Below, piece by piece: positions 8,642-16,215 of a stretch of 64,000 bases of DNA. The stretch's first letter is position 1. Each line of letters begins with the position of its first letter. A program made the position numbers and the translations under genes. Source of the DNA: JABACD01 sp047639675 (GTDB taxonomy: Bacteria > Planctomycetota > UBA1135 > GCA-002686595); NCBI GenBank assembly GCA_047639675.1, contig JBLIOI010000006.1, positions 1 to 64,000 of the forward strand, in the 5' to 3' direction. Below the pieces are notes generated by a model. It searched no databases. It was given only the letters and a program-made list of their open reading frames with translations, and was not told the DNA's origin.

Positions 8642-8723
8642 TCCTCTTGGCCGTGGCACCACTCTTGCCTGAGGCAAGCGCTCGAAGCTGGCTGCCAGTC
8701 ACTTGAATCGGTAACTTGTTCGG

Positions 8724-10397
8724 ATGCTACTCGACGTACTCATCGCCGCTGAAGACCTCGGCCGCCTGCAAGAGATCACCCGCATTCTGATTCAGTCAGG
8801 ATTCGAGGACATCGCGCAGCGCATGGGACTGCTCGGCTTGTTGCAGCGCGCCGGTAGGATCATGCGTCTTGAGCGCGCCGATCAGATTACGAGCGGCGGT
8901 ACGCCAGAGCGCGCGCGTTTGGCCCTCGAAGCCTTGGGCCCGACCTTCGTCAAGCTTGGGCAAGTGATGGCCAGTCGTGCTGACTTGATGCCACCGGAGT
9001 GGATCGAAGAGTTCTCCAAGCTGCAATCACAAGTGGCGAGCGTTCCGTGGGAGGAGCTTCGCCCGCAGCTTGAAAAGGATCTGGGTGCTGCGCCGGAGAC
9101 CGTGTTCAGCGACCTGGAGATCGAACCTCTCGCGGCAGGTTCCATAGGTCAAGTGCACCGGGCATCTTTGCCGGATGGGCGCGAGGTGGTGCTGAAAATA
9201 CGCAGGCCGGGGATCTCAAAGAAGATCGCTGCCGATTTGCGCCTGCTCGAACGCTTGGCGGACATCCTTGAGCGTGAGTTGACCGAGTTCCGGCGCTTCC
9301 GCCCGACGATGGTGGTGCGACAGTTCGCGCGTTCCCTAAAGGCTGAACTGGACTTCAGCATCGAAGCGCGCAACACGCAGCTCGCCGCGGTCCACATGGA
9401 GAGCCTCCCGGACATTGTCATTCCGGAAGTGTTCACCGAGTACGGCTGCAAACGATTGCTTGTGATGGAGTTCATCAAGGGGCACTCAGCGGATGCCTGG
9501 GTACGCGGCGATCGCCGCGAAGAATTTGATGGAGCGCACGTCGCCAGCGTTGGAGCTGAATCTATTCTGCGCATGGTCTTCATCGACGGCTTCTACCATG
9601 CGGATCCGCACCCGGGCAATTTGATGCTCTTGCCGCTCGGGCAGATCGCCTTGCTCGACTTCGGCATGGTCGGGCGCTTGTCCGAAACTCGCCGGCAGCA
9701 GTTCACTTTGCTTCTCGCAGCCATCATTGATCGCGACGAAGAAGGCCTCGTCGATACCTTGCTGGAATGGTCCGATGGGGAAGACTCCGACATTGAACTC
9801 CTTGTTCAAGACTGCAACGACTTCCTCGATCGCTACACCGCGCGCGAGCTCAAGAACCTAAACGTTTCAGCGATGCTCCAGGACATCTCGCGCATCGTAC
9901 GCGAGAACAATCTGATTCTGCCCGCGGACGTCGCCGGACTGATCAAGGTTTTCCTGACCCTCGAAGGTCTCGGTCGCCGCCTCGACCCGGACTTCAGTCT
10001 GGACGAGCATATCGAACCCATCGCCCGTCGTATGATGCGCGAAATGGCGTCCCCGCGTCGTATCGTCGCACGCAACTGGCGCGACGTGCGCCGCTTGGCC
10101 GTGTCTCTGCCACGGGACATACGCAAGGTCATTCAGCGCTTGCGTCGCACGGGATTCAAGATCGAGCTGGACCTAAAGCGGCTCGATGATTTCGGCCGCC
10201 AACTAGATAGAAGCGCTAACCGCATCACCGTCGGCTTGATTACCTCGGCGCTAATCGTCGGCACCTCAATCGCCATGACGATTGACTCGGGCCCAACGAT
10301 CTTCGGCCTGCCCGTGCTCGGTTTCTTTGGCTTTGGTTTTTCCTTCACGATCGGATTGATGCTGCTCTGGTCAATCCTGCGCAGCGGGAATCGCTAG
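8724..10397 (+). CDS. UbiB/ABC1-family atypical kinase
   Basis: 557 residues. ABC1 hallmarks are present in order: KxGQ in FVKLGQVMASRADLMPP, the Ala-rich loop AAGSIGQVHRA in place of a P-loop, the ATP lysine in VVLKIRRPG, ExD-type DFSIEARN, the catalytic region HADPHPGNLML and the metal-binding LLDFGM. Two C-terminal hydrophobic helices (TVGLITSALIVGTSIAM and LGFFGFGFSFTIGLMLLW) anchor it to the membrane, as in bacterial UbiB. The family supports ubiquinone or other isoprenoid-lipid metabolism through ATPase/kinase activity; no quinone genes are nearby, so the pathway is inferred from family alone. Confidence 0.92.
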   Translation: MLLDVLIAAEDLGRLQEITRILIQSGFEDIAQRMGLLGLLQRAGRIMRLERADQITSGGTPERARLALEALGPTFVKLGQVMASRADLMPPEWIEEFSKLQSQVASVPWEELRPQLEKDLGAAPETVFSDLEIEPLAAGSIGQVHRASLPDGREVVLKIRRPGISKKIAADLRLLERLADILERELTEFRRFRPTMVVRQFARSLKAELDFSIEARNTQLAAVHMESLPDIVIPEVFTEYGCKRLLVMEFIKGHSADAWVRGDRREEFDGAHVASVGAESILRMVFIDGFYHADPHPGNLMLLPLGQIALLDFGMVGRLSETRRQQFTLLLAAIIDRDEEGLVDTLLEWSDGEDSDIELLVQDCNDFLDRYTARELKNLNVSAMLQDISRIVRENNLILPADVAGLIKVFLTLEGLGRRLDPDFSLDEHIEPIARRMMREMASPRRIVARNWRDVRRLAVSLPRDIRKVIQRLRRTGFKIELDLKRLDDFGRQLDRSANRITVGLITSALIVGTSIAMTIDSGPTIFGLPVLGFFGFGFSFTIGLMLLWSILRSGNR

Positions 10398-10462
10398 CGG
10401 TAATTTCGCAGGCCGTGGCTTTGCAGGCAGTAGCTTCGCGCTCGCAGTCAAGTGCAGTAAAT

Positions 10463-10900
10463 TCAATCGCCCGATAGGGCCCGCAGACGCTTGGCGCGCT
10501 TGCCGCGGATGATGTCCTTGAGAGTGATCGGGTCCAAGACTGAATAGAACGCTTCTTGCGCATCCCGCAAGGCACCCTTGAGTTCGCAAGCAGGAGCGAT
10601 CACGCAAGTATTGGTCTCTTCCTGGAAGCACTCGATCAATCCCTCGCTATCATCCATGGCGCGGATCACCGCTCCAATGTTGATCTCTTCTGGCTCAAGA
10701 GCAAGCTCAACTCCCCCGGCCGCGCCGCGATGAAGGTTGACGAGCCCAAGTTGTCCCAAGGCGCGAACCACCTTGAGCAGATGATTGCTTGAGATCCCAA
10801 AGGCACTCGCAATCAACGGAGTCGATACGCGCTCATGCGGCCTAACTCCGAGGAAAATCAGGACGCGCAGGGCGTAGTCTATGTGCTTGGTAATGCGCAA
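10463..10900 (-). CDS. Rrf2-family regulator, NsrR-like
   Basis: 145 residues, the normal Rrf2 size. An N-terminal winged helix (DYALRVLIFLGVRPHE, FGISSNHLLKVVRALGQLGL) is followed by the Rrf2 wing HRGAAGGVELA and a cluster of three cysteines, Cys91, Cys99 and Cys105. IscR and NsrR ligate their Fe-S clusters with three cysteines at nearly these positions. NsrR senses nitric oxide and represses haemoglobin-type NO dioxygenases (family knowledge). Here the gene lies 86 nt downstream of a haemoglobin-reductase pair on the same strand, which supports an NO-sensing role; the sequence alone does not separate NsrR from other Fe-S Rrf2 proteins. Confidence 0.83.
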   Translation of the reverse strand: MRITKHIDYALRVLIFLGVRPHERVSTPLIASAFGISSNHLLKVVRALGQLGLVNLHRGAAGGVELALEPEEINIGAVIRAMDDSEGLIECFQEETNTCVIAPACELKGALRDAQEAFYSVLDPITLKDIIRGKRAKRLRALSGD

Positions 10901-10986
10901 GGTTATGGGCGGGCGGCGAGTTCTACATCGCAGTCGGCTCTAATTGTAGTCGAGCGCCTCGAGCTCCGACTGAGATTCTCGTGAGT

Positions 10987-11955
10987 TCACTTCTGAGCTT
11001 GGTTCGCCGGAAGAAATGGATCCGCAAAAATCTCGCCTGAAGGAACTCCAGCCATAAAGAAGCTGCGCTGCAAAAGCCGCACGATCACATCATCGCCACA
11101 CAGAAAGGCCCGAGTCTTGTCGACAGGGCCCGCCACGCGCAGCGCAATCTCATCCAGTGGTCCTTCAAACTCGCGGCCCTCGGAGCCCCGCAAGACACAA
11201 TGATGAATTCGCAACTGCGACCACTCTGAAGCGAAAACCTCGAGCTCGTCCCTCATATACAAACGGTCCGGCTGGAGCCCTCCATGAATGAGATCGATCG
11301 GTCCCTGGTGTCCTTGCACAAGAGCATCCCTAGCAATACCCAAGAGCGGCGCTAGCCCCGTGCCGGTTCCAACTAGCAGTAGCTTTTGCTCCGGGTTGTC
11401 AGCGATATGAAAGCATTGCCCAAAGGGCCCGCGCACTTGCAAGTCAGCACCCGCTTGAAGACCGTGCAGCCAACCGCTTAGCAGACCGCCCGGTACCAAT
11501 CGGACATGCAATTCGAGGTGCGCATCTGAGGGTAGGCTTGCGATCGAATAACTGCGAGTCTCGCCGCCTGGATGCAGCACATCCACGTACTGTCCAGCTC
11601 GATACGGCATGCCTTCAGGCTTCGTGAGAAAGATACGGACGACATCGCTCGCAACCGATTCGATGCGTATCAGGCTAACGTCGATAGCTTTGAGATCTGC
11701 TAGTTCACGCAACCGCAAGGCCGTCGTCGGGCGCGCCTGGCAGGCGAGAAAGAAACCTTGCGCTTTCAACGTGGGACGCAATCCACGTTGACTCTCCGCT
11801 GGGAGAGTGCCATCCGCTTGCAACATGCACTTCGTGCACGTTCCGGAGCGGCACCCACTGGGCACATCGACTTCCGCACGCTCAAGCGCTTCAAGGACCG
11901 TCTCGCCCTCAGCAAGCTCGATGGTGCGCTCACCTAACTGGACGCTTCCGCTCAT
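10987..11955 (-). CDS. 2Fe-2S/FAD/NAD(P)H oxidoreductase, partner of truncated haemoglobin
   Basis: 322 residues. Plant-type ferredoxin domain first (CRSGTCTKC with a fourth Cys in FFLACQARP), then an FAD-binding domain (RSYSIASLPSD, the RxYS motif), a GGLLSGWLHG phosphate-binding turn, and an NAD(P) domain (LLVGTGTGLAPLLGIARDA, later FLCGDDVIV). This is the layout of the reductase subunits of benzoate dioxygenase and phenol hydroxylase. The start overlaps the haemoglobin stop by 4 nt (ATGA), so the pair is translationally coupled and together amounts to a split flavohaemoglobin with an extra 2Fe-2S domain. Likely role: feeding electrons to the globin for NO dioxygenation. Confidence 0.85.
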   Translation of the reverse strand: MSGSVQLGERTIELAEGETVLEALERAEVDVPSGCRSGTCTKCMLQADGTLPAESQRGLRPTLKAQGFFLACQARPTTALRLRELADLKAIDVSLIRIESVASDVVRIFLTKPEGMPYRAGQYVDVLHPGGETRSYSIASLPSDAHLELHVRLVPGGLLSGWLHGLQAGADLQVRGPFGQCFHIADNPEQKLLLVGTGTGLAPLLGIARDALVQGHQGPIDLIHGGLQPDRLYMRDELEVFASEWSQLRIHHCVLRGSEGREFEGPLDEIALRVAGPVDKTRAFLCGDDVIVRLLQRSFFMAGVPSGEIFADPFLPANQAQK

Positions 11956-12314
11956 CGGTTCAACACATCATTGCGAACGCTTTCAGCAAGCGCCGCAACT
12001 TCACCGATGTCTTCCGCCGCTGCGCCCAGGTCTGTGAGCACGCCGCCGAGGTGTTCAATCACGATATCCACATGCGTATCGTTCAGGCCCTTTTCGACCA
12101 TGGCCTTGTGGCCCTCGCGCATGTCCTTGCCGGTGTACTCCGCAGGCCCACCCGTAACAAAGGTCAGAAAGGCCTTCTGCTTGGCGATTTGACCATCCAT
12201 GTCGACGCCGTCAAAGAAGCTAGAGACACGGTCATCAGATAACATGCGGCGGTAGAACTGATCGGTAGCGGCTTGAAAAGCGGGCTCACCGCCCAGGCGT
12301 TCGTAGAGGCTCAT
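11952..12314 (-). CDS. Group 1 truncated haemoglobin
   Basis: 120 residues, the normal length for a group I truncated globin. It opens with SLYERLGGEPAFQAATDQFY, the family's N-terminal signature with the B10 Tyr region, then FLTFVTGGPAEYTGKDM, the glycine-containing turn typical of 2-on-2 globins, and the proximal-haem-ligand helix REGHKAMVEKG. It binds haem and O2/NO in the cytoplasm; group I members often detoxify NO. It is the first gene of a minus-strand operon with the reductase and the Rrf2 regulator. Confidence 0.92.
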   Translation of the reverse strand: MSLYERLGGEPAFQAATDQFYRRMLSDDRVSSFFDGVDMDGQIAKQKAFLTFVTGGPAEYTGKDMREGHKAMVEKGLNDTHVDIVIEHLGGVLTDLGAAAEDIGEVAALAESVRNDVLNR

Positions 12315-12360
12315 TTTCTTAGAGTGGGGGAAAGGGGTGTCGAGGGGGGGGGTATCACAT

Positions 12361-12385
12361 AAAGTGGCATTTGGTTGGCCACTTT
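12361..12385 (-). promoter_or_regulatory. 25-bp inverted repeat upstream of the haemoglobin operon
   Basis: Perfect 8-base arms AAAGTGGC and GCCACTTT are separated by 9 nt and sit 47 nt upstream of the haemoglobin start. Placement and size suit an operator for a dimeric regulator such as the Rrf2 protein of the same operon. The sequence does not match the E. coli NsrR site, so the assignment is an inference. Confidence 0.4.
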
Positions 12386-13061
12386 AGCTGGCGTCTGCTT
12401 CAGGGACACCCGGAATGCAAAAATTTCTTCAGGAGGCTCCCCTGCCACCAGGATTCTGGGCGATGCCTGATCCTGGTCACTTCAACCTGCACCCACCTCA
12501 AATCCGCACTAACTACCCTCTCCAGGAAAGCGTCTTGTCCTGCACCCTTCCCGGCGAAGGACTTTCAACGCATCCCGATCAGTTGCTCCCTCGCGACTCA
12601 CTTGCGAAGCCGCCAGATCAACATTCCTACGACCCAGAAACTCCCCAGCCGCGTGCGTCTCGATAGCACAATGATCTAGGGCGAAATCTTCAATGAACGG
12701 CTCTAGATGCACTGCCAGCCCATTAGGCGGCTTCAGCCTCTCCTGATATTGCCGCTTCCCCCAATACGTGTTACACCGACATGTAGATTTCCACCCTTCG
12801 GTCGCACCACCCTCGCAACTCAGGCTCGCCAATGGACTTCGACTACTCGCCCGATTCCACCCCCGAGATACACAGTCGCCTTTGCCAGATTCGGCTGTTT
12901 AGATCGGGCTGTAGACATATAGGTTGTGCAGGCAAGTCGGGAGGTCGTTGAATGGTGAAGTGTCCAAGTTGTGGCGTTCGAGTCGGTATTCCCCGACTGC
13001 TGAACGTCGATCTGCGCCATGTGCCATGTGCCCTGTGCCCTGTACCTTGTGCACGGCCTTC
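12386..13061 (+). other. Intergenic/accessory debris at the start of the cassette region
   Basis: No gene that I can support. A 107-codon minus-strand frame at 12509-12832 (with LEPFIEDFALDHCAIETHA) has a protein-like stretch but no recognisable family and could be a decayed gene. Around 12925-13015 an AGTCGGG/CCCGACT pair next to TTGTGCAGGC resembles a worn attC site. A low-complexity run of TGTGCC-like units lies at about 13016-13050. Confidence 0.4.
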
Positions 13062-13304
13062 ATGTCAGTAAATACGAACCTCGTTTTGTTCCCGGGCTTC
13101 ATGTTGATCTTGGTTGGTCCCCATGCAGCAGTGGCTGTCGAGGATGGCTCGCTCTCGGTAACCCTCGGAGGCGTAGTCGGCATCTGCGTTCTCCTCGCTG
13201 CGGGCTGGCTCGGCTACTGCCTAAGTTCCGCGAACCTGATTCGACATCGGTATGTGCCGCATAGCAAGCCGATAGAAACGGACGGGGCTTCGCCCCGCCG
13301 CTGA
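13062..13304 (+). CDS. Small two-helix membrane protein (cassette gene)
   Basis: 80 residues from the ATG at 13062. Two hydrophobic helices, VLFPGFMLILVGPHAAVAV and LGGVVGICVLLAAGWLGYCL, are followed by a short basic tail. The last codons are encoded by the following attC-like site, and the stop falls within it, a usual arrangement in integron cassettes. No family recognised. Confidence 0.45.
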   Translation: MSVNTNLVLFPGFMLILVGPHAAVAVEDGSLSVTLGGVVGICVLLAAGWLGYCLSSANLIRHRYVPHSKPIETDGASPRR

Positions 13305-13322
13305 CCGCAAACCCCGTGAGAC
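13258..13322 (+). repeat. attC-like recombination site 1
   Basis: Core AAGCCGATAGAAACGGACGG, a strong GGGGC-ttc-GCCCC hairpin, then GCCGCTGACCGCAAACCCC and the degenerate R' box GTGAGAC at 13316-13322. The right half matches the usual environmental attC L'/R' layout; the left box is worn. Confidence 0.6.
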
Positions 13323-13347
13323 GCACTCTGAAAGGCAACGATAAAAA

Positions 13348-13692
13348 ATGAAAATCATGAACCTCACAACATCGGCACTGGTTGTAATCCTCTCTTGTGT
13401 GAGTTGCCTTTCGGTGTCGCACGAAGAATCCTGGGCGCCAGTCACGCTGAACCTCGACCGATCAGTTGTCCACCCTGCTGCCGAGGCATACGTCTACGTC
13501 GATGGCGACTACCGAGCCAACACCATTGATGGCCGGTTGCGTGTCTACCTCACCCTAGAGGCACACGACGTTGAGGTGCATATACCCGGATTCGAAGTCT
13601 GGGAACGCTCAGTCTTTCTGAGCACCGCCGAGTACCCTAAGGGTAGGGTGATCCAGGTCACTCCCAGCCGAGAGGCTGCGGCATCTAACTAG
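13348..13692 (+). CDS. Small lipoprotein (cassette gene)
   Basis: 114 residues. The N-terminus has a signal peptide ending in overlapping lipobox-like ILSC and CVSC, so Cys17 or Cys20 is the likely lipidation site. The remainder is polar with beta-strand character (AEAYVYVDGDYRANTIDGRL, VYLTLEAHDVEVHIPG), suggesting a small beta-sandwich. Its TAG stop overlaps the R'' box of the next attC-like site. No family recognised. Confidence 0.6.
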   Translation: MKIMNLTTSALVVILSCVSCLSVSHEESWAPVTLNLDRSVVHPAAEAYVYVDGDYRANTIDGRLRVYLTLEAHDVEVHIPGFEVWERSVFLSTAEYPKGRVIQVTPSREAAASN

Positions 13693-13746
13693 CCGATGCA
13701 GGCGGACGGTCCTTCATGCCGTTGCTGATCGCCCCAACCGTTTAAG
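13683..13746 (+). repeat. attC-like recombination site 2
   Basis: R'' ATCTAAC (13683-13689) and R' GTTTAAG (13740-13746). The left inner arm CGATGCAG pairs with CTGATCG with one extra G, the extrahelical base typical of attC. The spacer CGGACGG and its CCGT partner lie inside. One of the clearest sites in the window. Confidence 0.7.
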
Positions 13747-13779
13747 CAAAGTGGAAGACTTGATACGGGCAACACCACC

Positions 13780-14070
13780 ATGATTTGGATTGGCATCGGA
13801 ATCGGTTGTGCTGCTGGCGTCGTTGCTGGCGTCTACGGCACATACCGGTCGATCTCTCGTGCGAGGACTCCCGCCGCCAAGAAGAATGTGATTCGACTAA
13901 ACGTCTACGGCTGGGTCAGCATCTCTGTGTTCTTAGCCCTCATGCTTGCCCTTCCGTCCCACTACAGTTTTCTCCTCTGGATACCCTATGGCCTCGGCTT
14001 CCCTCTCTTCATTCGCTATGCCAAGAAACAAGATGCGTGTTCGGGCACAGAGGGAATTGGGGATGTCTAA
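13780..14070 (+). CDS. Small membrane protein (cassette gene)
   Basis: 96 residues starting 33 nt after the R' box of attC site 2. Three hydrophobic segments are visible: IGIGIGCAAGVVAGVYG at the N-terminus, VSISVFLALMLALPS, and FLLWIPYGLGFPLFI; basic residues (RARTPAAKKN) lie in the loop between the first two. The TAA stop lies inside the R'' box of attC site 3. No family recognised. Confidence 0.6.
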   Translation: MIWIGIGIGCAAGVVAGVYGTYRSISRARTPAAKKNVIRLNVYGWVSISVFLALMLALPSHYSFLLWIPYGLGFPLFIRYAKKQDACSGTEGIGDV

Positions 14071-14127
14071 CGAGCTGATACAACCGATCAGGCTTCGCCC
14101 CGCCGATGATCGGCCCATTAGTTAGAA
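14065..14127 (+). repeat. attC-like recombination site 3
   Basis: R'' GTCTAAC (14065-14071, perfect consensus) and R' GTTAGAA (14121-14127) pair with each other. Inside, CCGATCA pairs with TGATCGG around a GGCTTCGCCCCGCC tip. Length 63 bp. Confidence 0.72.
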
Positions 14128-14217
14128 GGGAGTGTTGCTTCTTGTCTTCAAGCGGGTGAAGAGGCAACTCGCATGTGAAGGCCGCACCGACAAAGAGTTG
14201 TGGTTGGATTGATGGGC

Positions 14218-14673
14218 TTAGGCGGGTGCCCAAGTGGATTCAATCTGGGCGCCACCGGAGCGCAAAAGGCTCAGGATTGGGCAACGCGCGTCAACTCGAC
14301 TGCCTAGGGTCGTGGCCTGCTCAGCACTGACGCCTGAGACCAAGGCTTTGATATGAACGTTTGTGAAGCAGCCCTCGGAATTATCCGTGATGCCCATGAA
14401 CCCAGAGAGGTTGAGCACAACCTCGAGATCGATCTGGATCTTGGCAGCCTCAATTTCCATCTCCTCAGCGACTACTTGCGCCTGTTCATTTTGGCATCCA
14501 GCCAACGAGGCGAGTAAGTGGTGCATTGGATTAGGGCCGCTGTTGGAACCACCATCTTCTTTTGGTTCGTCAACCTGAAAGCTCCAATCAGAATCGGAAA
14601 TGGCTACGCGGGTAGGCCATCCGCTGCCTAGTGCAGTCGCATGAAAGTGTTCGATGTGGCTTTCTTCAGTCAT
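14218..14673 (-). CDS. OsmC-family peroxiredoxin-like protein
   Basis: 151 residues. The two redox cysteines of OsmC/Ohr proteins are present: Cys60 in LLASLAGC and Cys131 in VDARCPILSLL. The N-terminal strand region and PNPMHHLLASLAGC helix start match the fold. OsmC/Ohr proteins reduce organic hydroperoxides in the cytoplasm with thiol donors. It is the only gene in the cassette region clearly on the minus strand; cassettes with inverted genes do occur. Confident family call; substrate unknown. Confidence 0.88.
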   Translation of the reverse strand: MTEESHIEHFHATALGSGWPTRVAISDSDWSFQVDEPKEDGGSNSGPNPMHHLLASLAGCQNEQAQVVAEEMEIEAAKIQIDLEVVLNLSGFMGITDNSEGCFTNVHIKALVSGVSAEQATTLGSRVDARCPILSLLRSGGAQIESTWAPA

Positions 14674-14820
14674 TTTGAGCTTCGCTTACTTGTAGTGAGG
14701 TGGTGGGGGCTGCCGGCTGAATTGGCAGGGCATGGTCAACCTGTGGGCGGGCTTACGAGATCGTCAGAGAATCCGAGACGGAATGTTCTTGGATTTAGGG
14801 ATTAAACGCGTCGTGCTACT

Positions 14821-14897
14821 TTCTAACCAGCGGTTGCAGGCAGACCATGCGTTCCGTATCGCTGCATTTCGGCTGCTGTACGGCAATCCTGGTAGGC
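14821..14897 (+). repeat. attC-like recombination site 4
   Basis: Starts TTCTAACCAGCGGTTGCAGG. CCAG, TTGC and CAG on the left pair in order with CTG, GCAA and CTGG on the right; the terminal R' box is worn (CTGGTAGG). Confidence 0.55.
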
Positions 14898-14918
14898 TGA
14901 TCGAGATGAAGGTAAGGG

Positions 14919-15104
14919 GTGTCGTTGAAGAGGCACACGGTGGCGAACCTCACGCTCTCCGGCGTTTTCTGTGCACACTACCTACTGCTACGGCGCCGGG
15001 TAGGTCTGACATATCTTACGGCCGTCTCCTCCTGCAGGATTGCCGTCCTCTTCGTGATATTTGTGGGGATTTACTTCTACTTCGCGATTGGCGGACGCTT
15101 TTGA
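14919..15104 (+). CDS. Very small membrane protein (possible cassette gene)
   Basis: 61 codons from a GTG at 14919 just after attC site 4. The C-terminal half is a clear transmembrane helix (IAVLFVIFVGIYFYFAIGG), preceded by a basic segment (LLLRRRVG) consistent with a cytoplasmic N-terminus. The next attC-like site starts 18 nt after the stop. No homologue recognised; position between two sites is the main support. Confidence 0.35.
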   Translation: MSLKRHTVANLTLSGVFCAHYLLLRRRVGLTYLTAVSSCRIAVLFVIFVGIYFYFAIGGRF

Positions 15105-15121
15105 GTTGGGCCATGATGTCT

Positions 15122-15184
15122 GCCTGACTAGCCAATGCAACGGCCGCGGTTTCAGCGCGCCACTGATCGCTTACGACGTCCGGC
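15122..15184 (+). repeat. attC-like recombination site 5
   Basis: Core TGACTAGCCAATGCAACGGC, then GCCACTGATCGC and a worn R' GTCCGGC at 15178-15184. The core is nearly the same as in sites 2 and 13. Confidence 0.5.
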
Positions 15185-15215
15185 TTTTTCTCATGACCGA
15201 CCAAAAGAGGCAACG

Positions 15216-15467
15216 GTGCTAGAGCTTAGACCCAAATGCGAATGCTGTAATGTCGATCTACCGCCGTCCTCCACCGAGGCCAGAATCTGTACCTTCGAAT
15301 GCACGTTCTGCGCGACCTGCGTGGAAACCAAGTTACAAGGTGTCTGTCCTAACTGCGGTGGGGATTTTACAGTGCGCCCGATTCGACCTGAAGTCGCCCT
15401 CGCTAGTGCTCCTGAGTCGACCAAGCGGATTTATAAACCGGAATGCTGCGTCGCCGGGAATCCTTAG
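15216..15467 (+). CDS. DUF1272 zinc-ribbon protein (cassette gene)
   Basis: 83 residues from a GTG at 15216 preceded by AGAGG. The sequence LELRPKCECCNVDLPPSSTE, then ICTFECTFCATCVE and GVCPNCGGDFTVRPIRP, is a textbook DUF1272 protein: four Cys pairs forming a double zinc knuckle. Function of the family is not known. It carries an additional C-terminal tail of about 20 residues. A broken copy of its 5' end lies at 17037. Confidence 0.9.
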   Translation: MLELRPKCECCNVDLPPSSTEARICTFECTFCATCVETKLQGVCPNCGGDFTVRPIRPEVALASAPESTKRIYKPECCVAGNP

Positions 15468-15509
15468 GGTGGCAATGATCACCTCTTTCCTAGCAACCAA
15501 CACTTCTAC

Positions 15510-15607
15510 GCCTAACGAGTCGTTGGAGCGGATCGTGAAAACTGCCTCTTGTTTGACTACGCCAAGGCCCGTGCCTGCTTCAGCAACCGCTCAACTATGT
15601 AGTCGGC
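15510..15607 (+). repeat. attC-like recombination site 6
   Basis: R'' GCCTAAC (15510-15516, perfect consensus). Left arm GTTGGAGCGG (15522-15531) pairs with CCGCTCAAC (15587-15595) with one unpaired G. R' is worn (GTAGTCGGC). Length about 98 bp. Confidence 0.6.
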
Positions 15608-15614
15608 CGAACGC

Positions 15615-15971
15615 ATGACCTTTCATTTTGAGTGCTCAGGAGATGGATGGCAGCACCACGAATCCGAGGGTTGGGGTGAATGTCAACGTTTCATCGAAGT
15701 GCTAGATGACCAGAGGGCAAATCGCCAGATCGAGGTTTACCGCGGGGGTCAAGTACTCGTGTACGATCGCATGCGTGAGATGGACCGCTACGGGCGACTC
15801 GTGGGGCTTCGTTTCAGTCGCAAGGACAAGTGGAGGGTGCACTTCTCCGACGTTAGCGAAATGTCCCTGGCGGACTTTGAAAAAGTGTGTCGCCGCTTCG
15901 CTGGGCGGGCGCTCCAACAAACCGATGTACCGGACGACCCCTCGGGCGCCGCTGAACGGCAAACCTGTTAG
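15615..15971 (+). CDS. Hypothetical protein (cassette gene)
   Basis: 118 residues from the ATG at 15615, 8 nt after attC site 6. No signal peptide or membrane segment. Acidic/aromatic N-terminus (FHFECSGDGWQHHESEGWGE), then IEVYRGGQVLVYDRMREMDR and a strand-rich LVGLRFSRKDKWRVHFSDV. The RQIEVYRGG piece is faintly like DUF6881-type small proteins. The last 20 residues are encoded by attC site 7 and the TAG lies in its R' box, so the true C-terminus may vary with the cassette junction. Confidence 0.55.
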   Translation: MTFHFECSGDGWQHHESEGWGECQRFIEVLDDQRANRQIEVYRGGQVLVYDRMREMDRYGRLVGLRFSRKDKWRVHFSDVSEMSLADFEKVCRRFAGRALQQTDVPDDPSGAAERQTC

Positions 15972-15973
15972 AC
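15912..15973 (+). repeat. attC-like recombination site 7
   Basis: Best-preserved site: R''-like CTCCAAC, AAACCGATGTACCGGACG, then GCCGCTGAACGGCAAACCT and the perfect R' GTTAGAC at 15967-15973, followed by ACGAGC. Length 62 bp. Confidence 0.75.
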
Positions 15974-15984
15974 GAGCTTTCCAT

Positions 15985-16215
15985 ATGAATACACAATATA
16001 TCGTCGCGATTGAGCGGTCAGGTTTCGCGCAGATCTCGAACCTGTTGACCGAGAAGCTACGCCGAGAGTTGGTGGTGCTTTTCGGTGGCGATGAGGATCG
16101 AGTTAGCGAGCGTAGCCGGCTAGCTTTCAATGCAGTCTGCGCTGCCGCAACATCAGGCGTGGCCGCTGATGATCGCCAAAGCGAGAATACGTTTGAAGGG
16201 CGCCCTACCTCATGA
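15985..16215 (+). CDS. Hypothetical small protein (cassette gene)
   Basis: 76 residues from the ATG at 15985, 12 nt after the R' box of attC site 7. The N-terminal 48 residues (NTQYIVAIERSGFAQISNLL, then TEKLRRELVVLFGGDEDRV) look like a compact alpha/beta unit with no known relative. The last 30 codons run through attC site 8 and are probably not selected sequence. It ends overlapping the start of the desaturase gene by 4 nt (ATGA). Confidence 0.45.
   Translation: MNTQYIVAIERSGFAQISNLLTEKLRRELVVLFGGDEDRVSERSRLAFNAVCAAATSGVAADDRQSENTFEGRPTS
16118..16197 (+). repeat. attC-like recombination site 8
   Basis: Core GGCTAGCTTTCAATGCAG, inner GCCGCTGATGATCGCC and R' GTTTGAA at 16191-16197. Left box is worn. 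It ends 14 nt before the desaturase ATG. Confidence 0.45.

Noticed and set aside
12415..12666. 83-codon plus-strand frame with Pro/His-rich sequence
   Set aside because: No ribosome-binding site, no domain, composition typical of antisense/non-coding DNA.
13016..13051. Tandem TGTGCC-like units as a functional repeat
   Set aside because: Units vary in length and sequence, only about five; probably slippage-prone low complexity.
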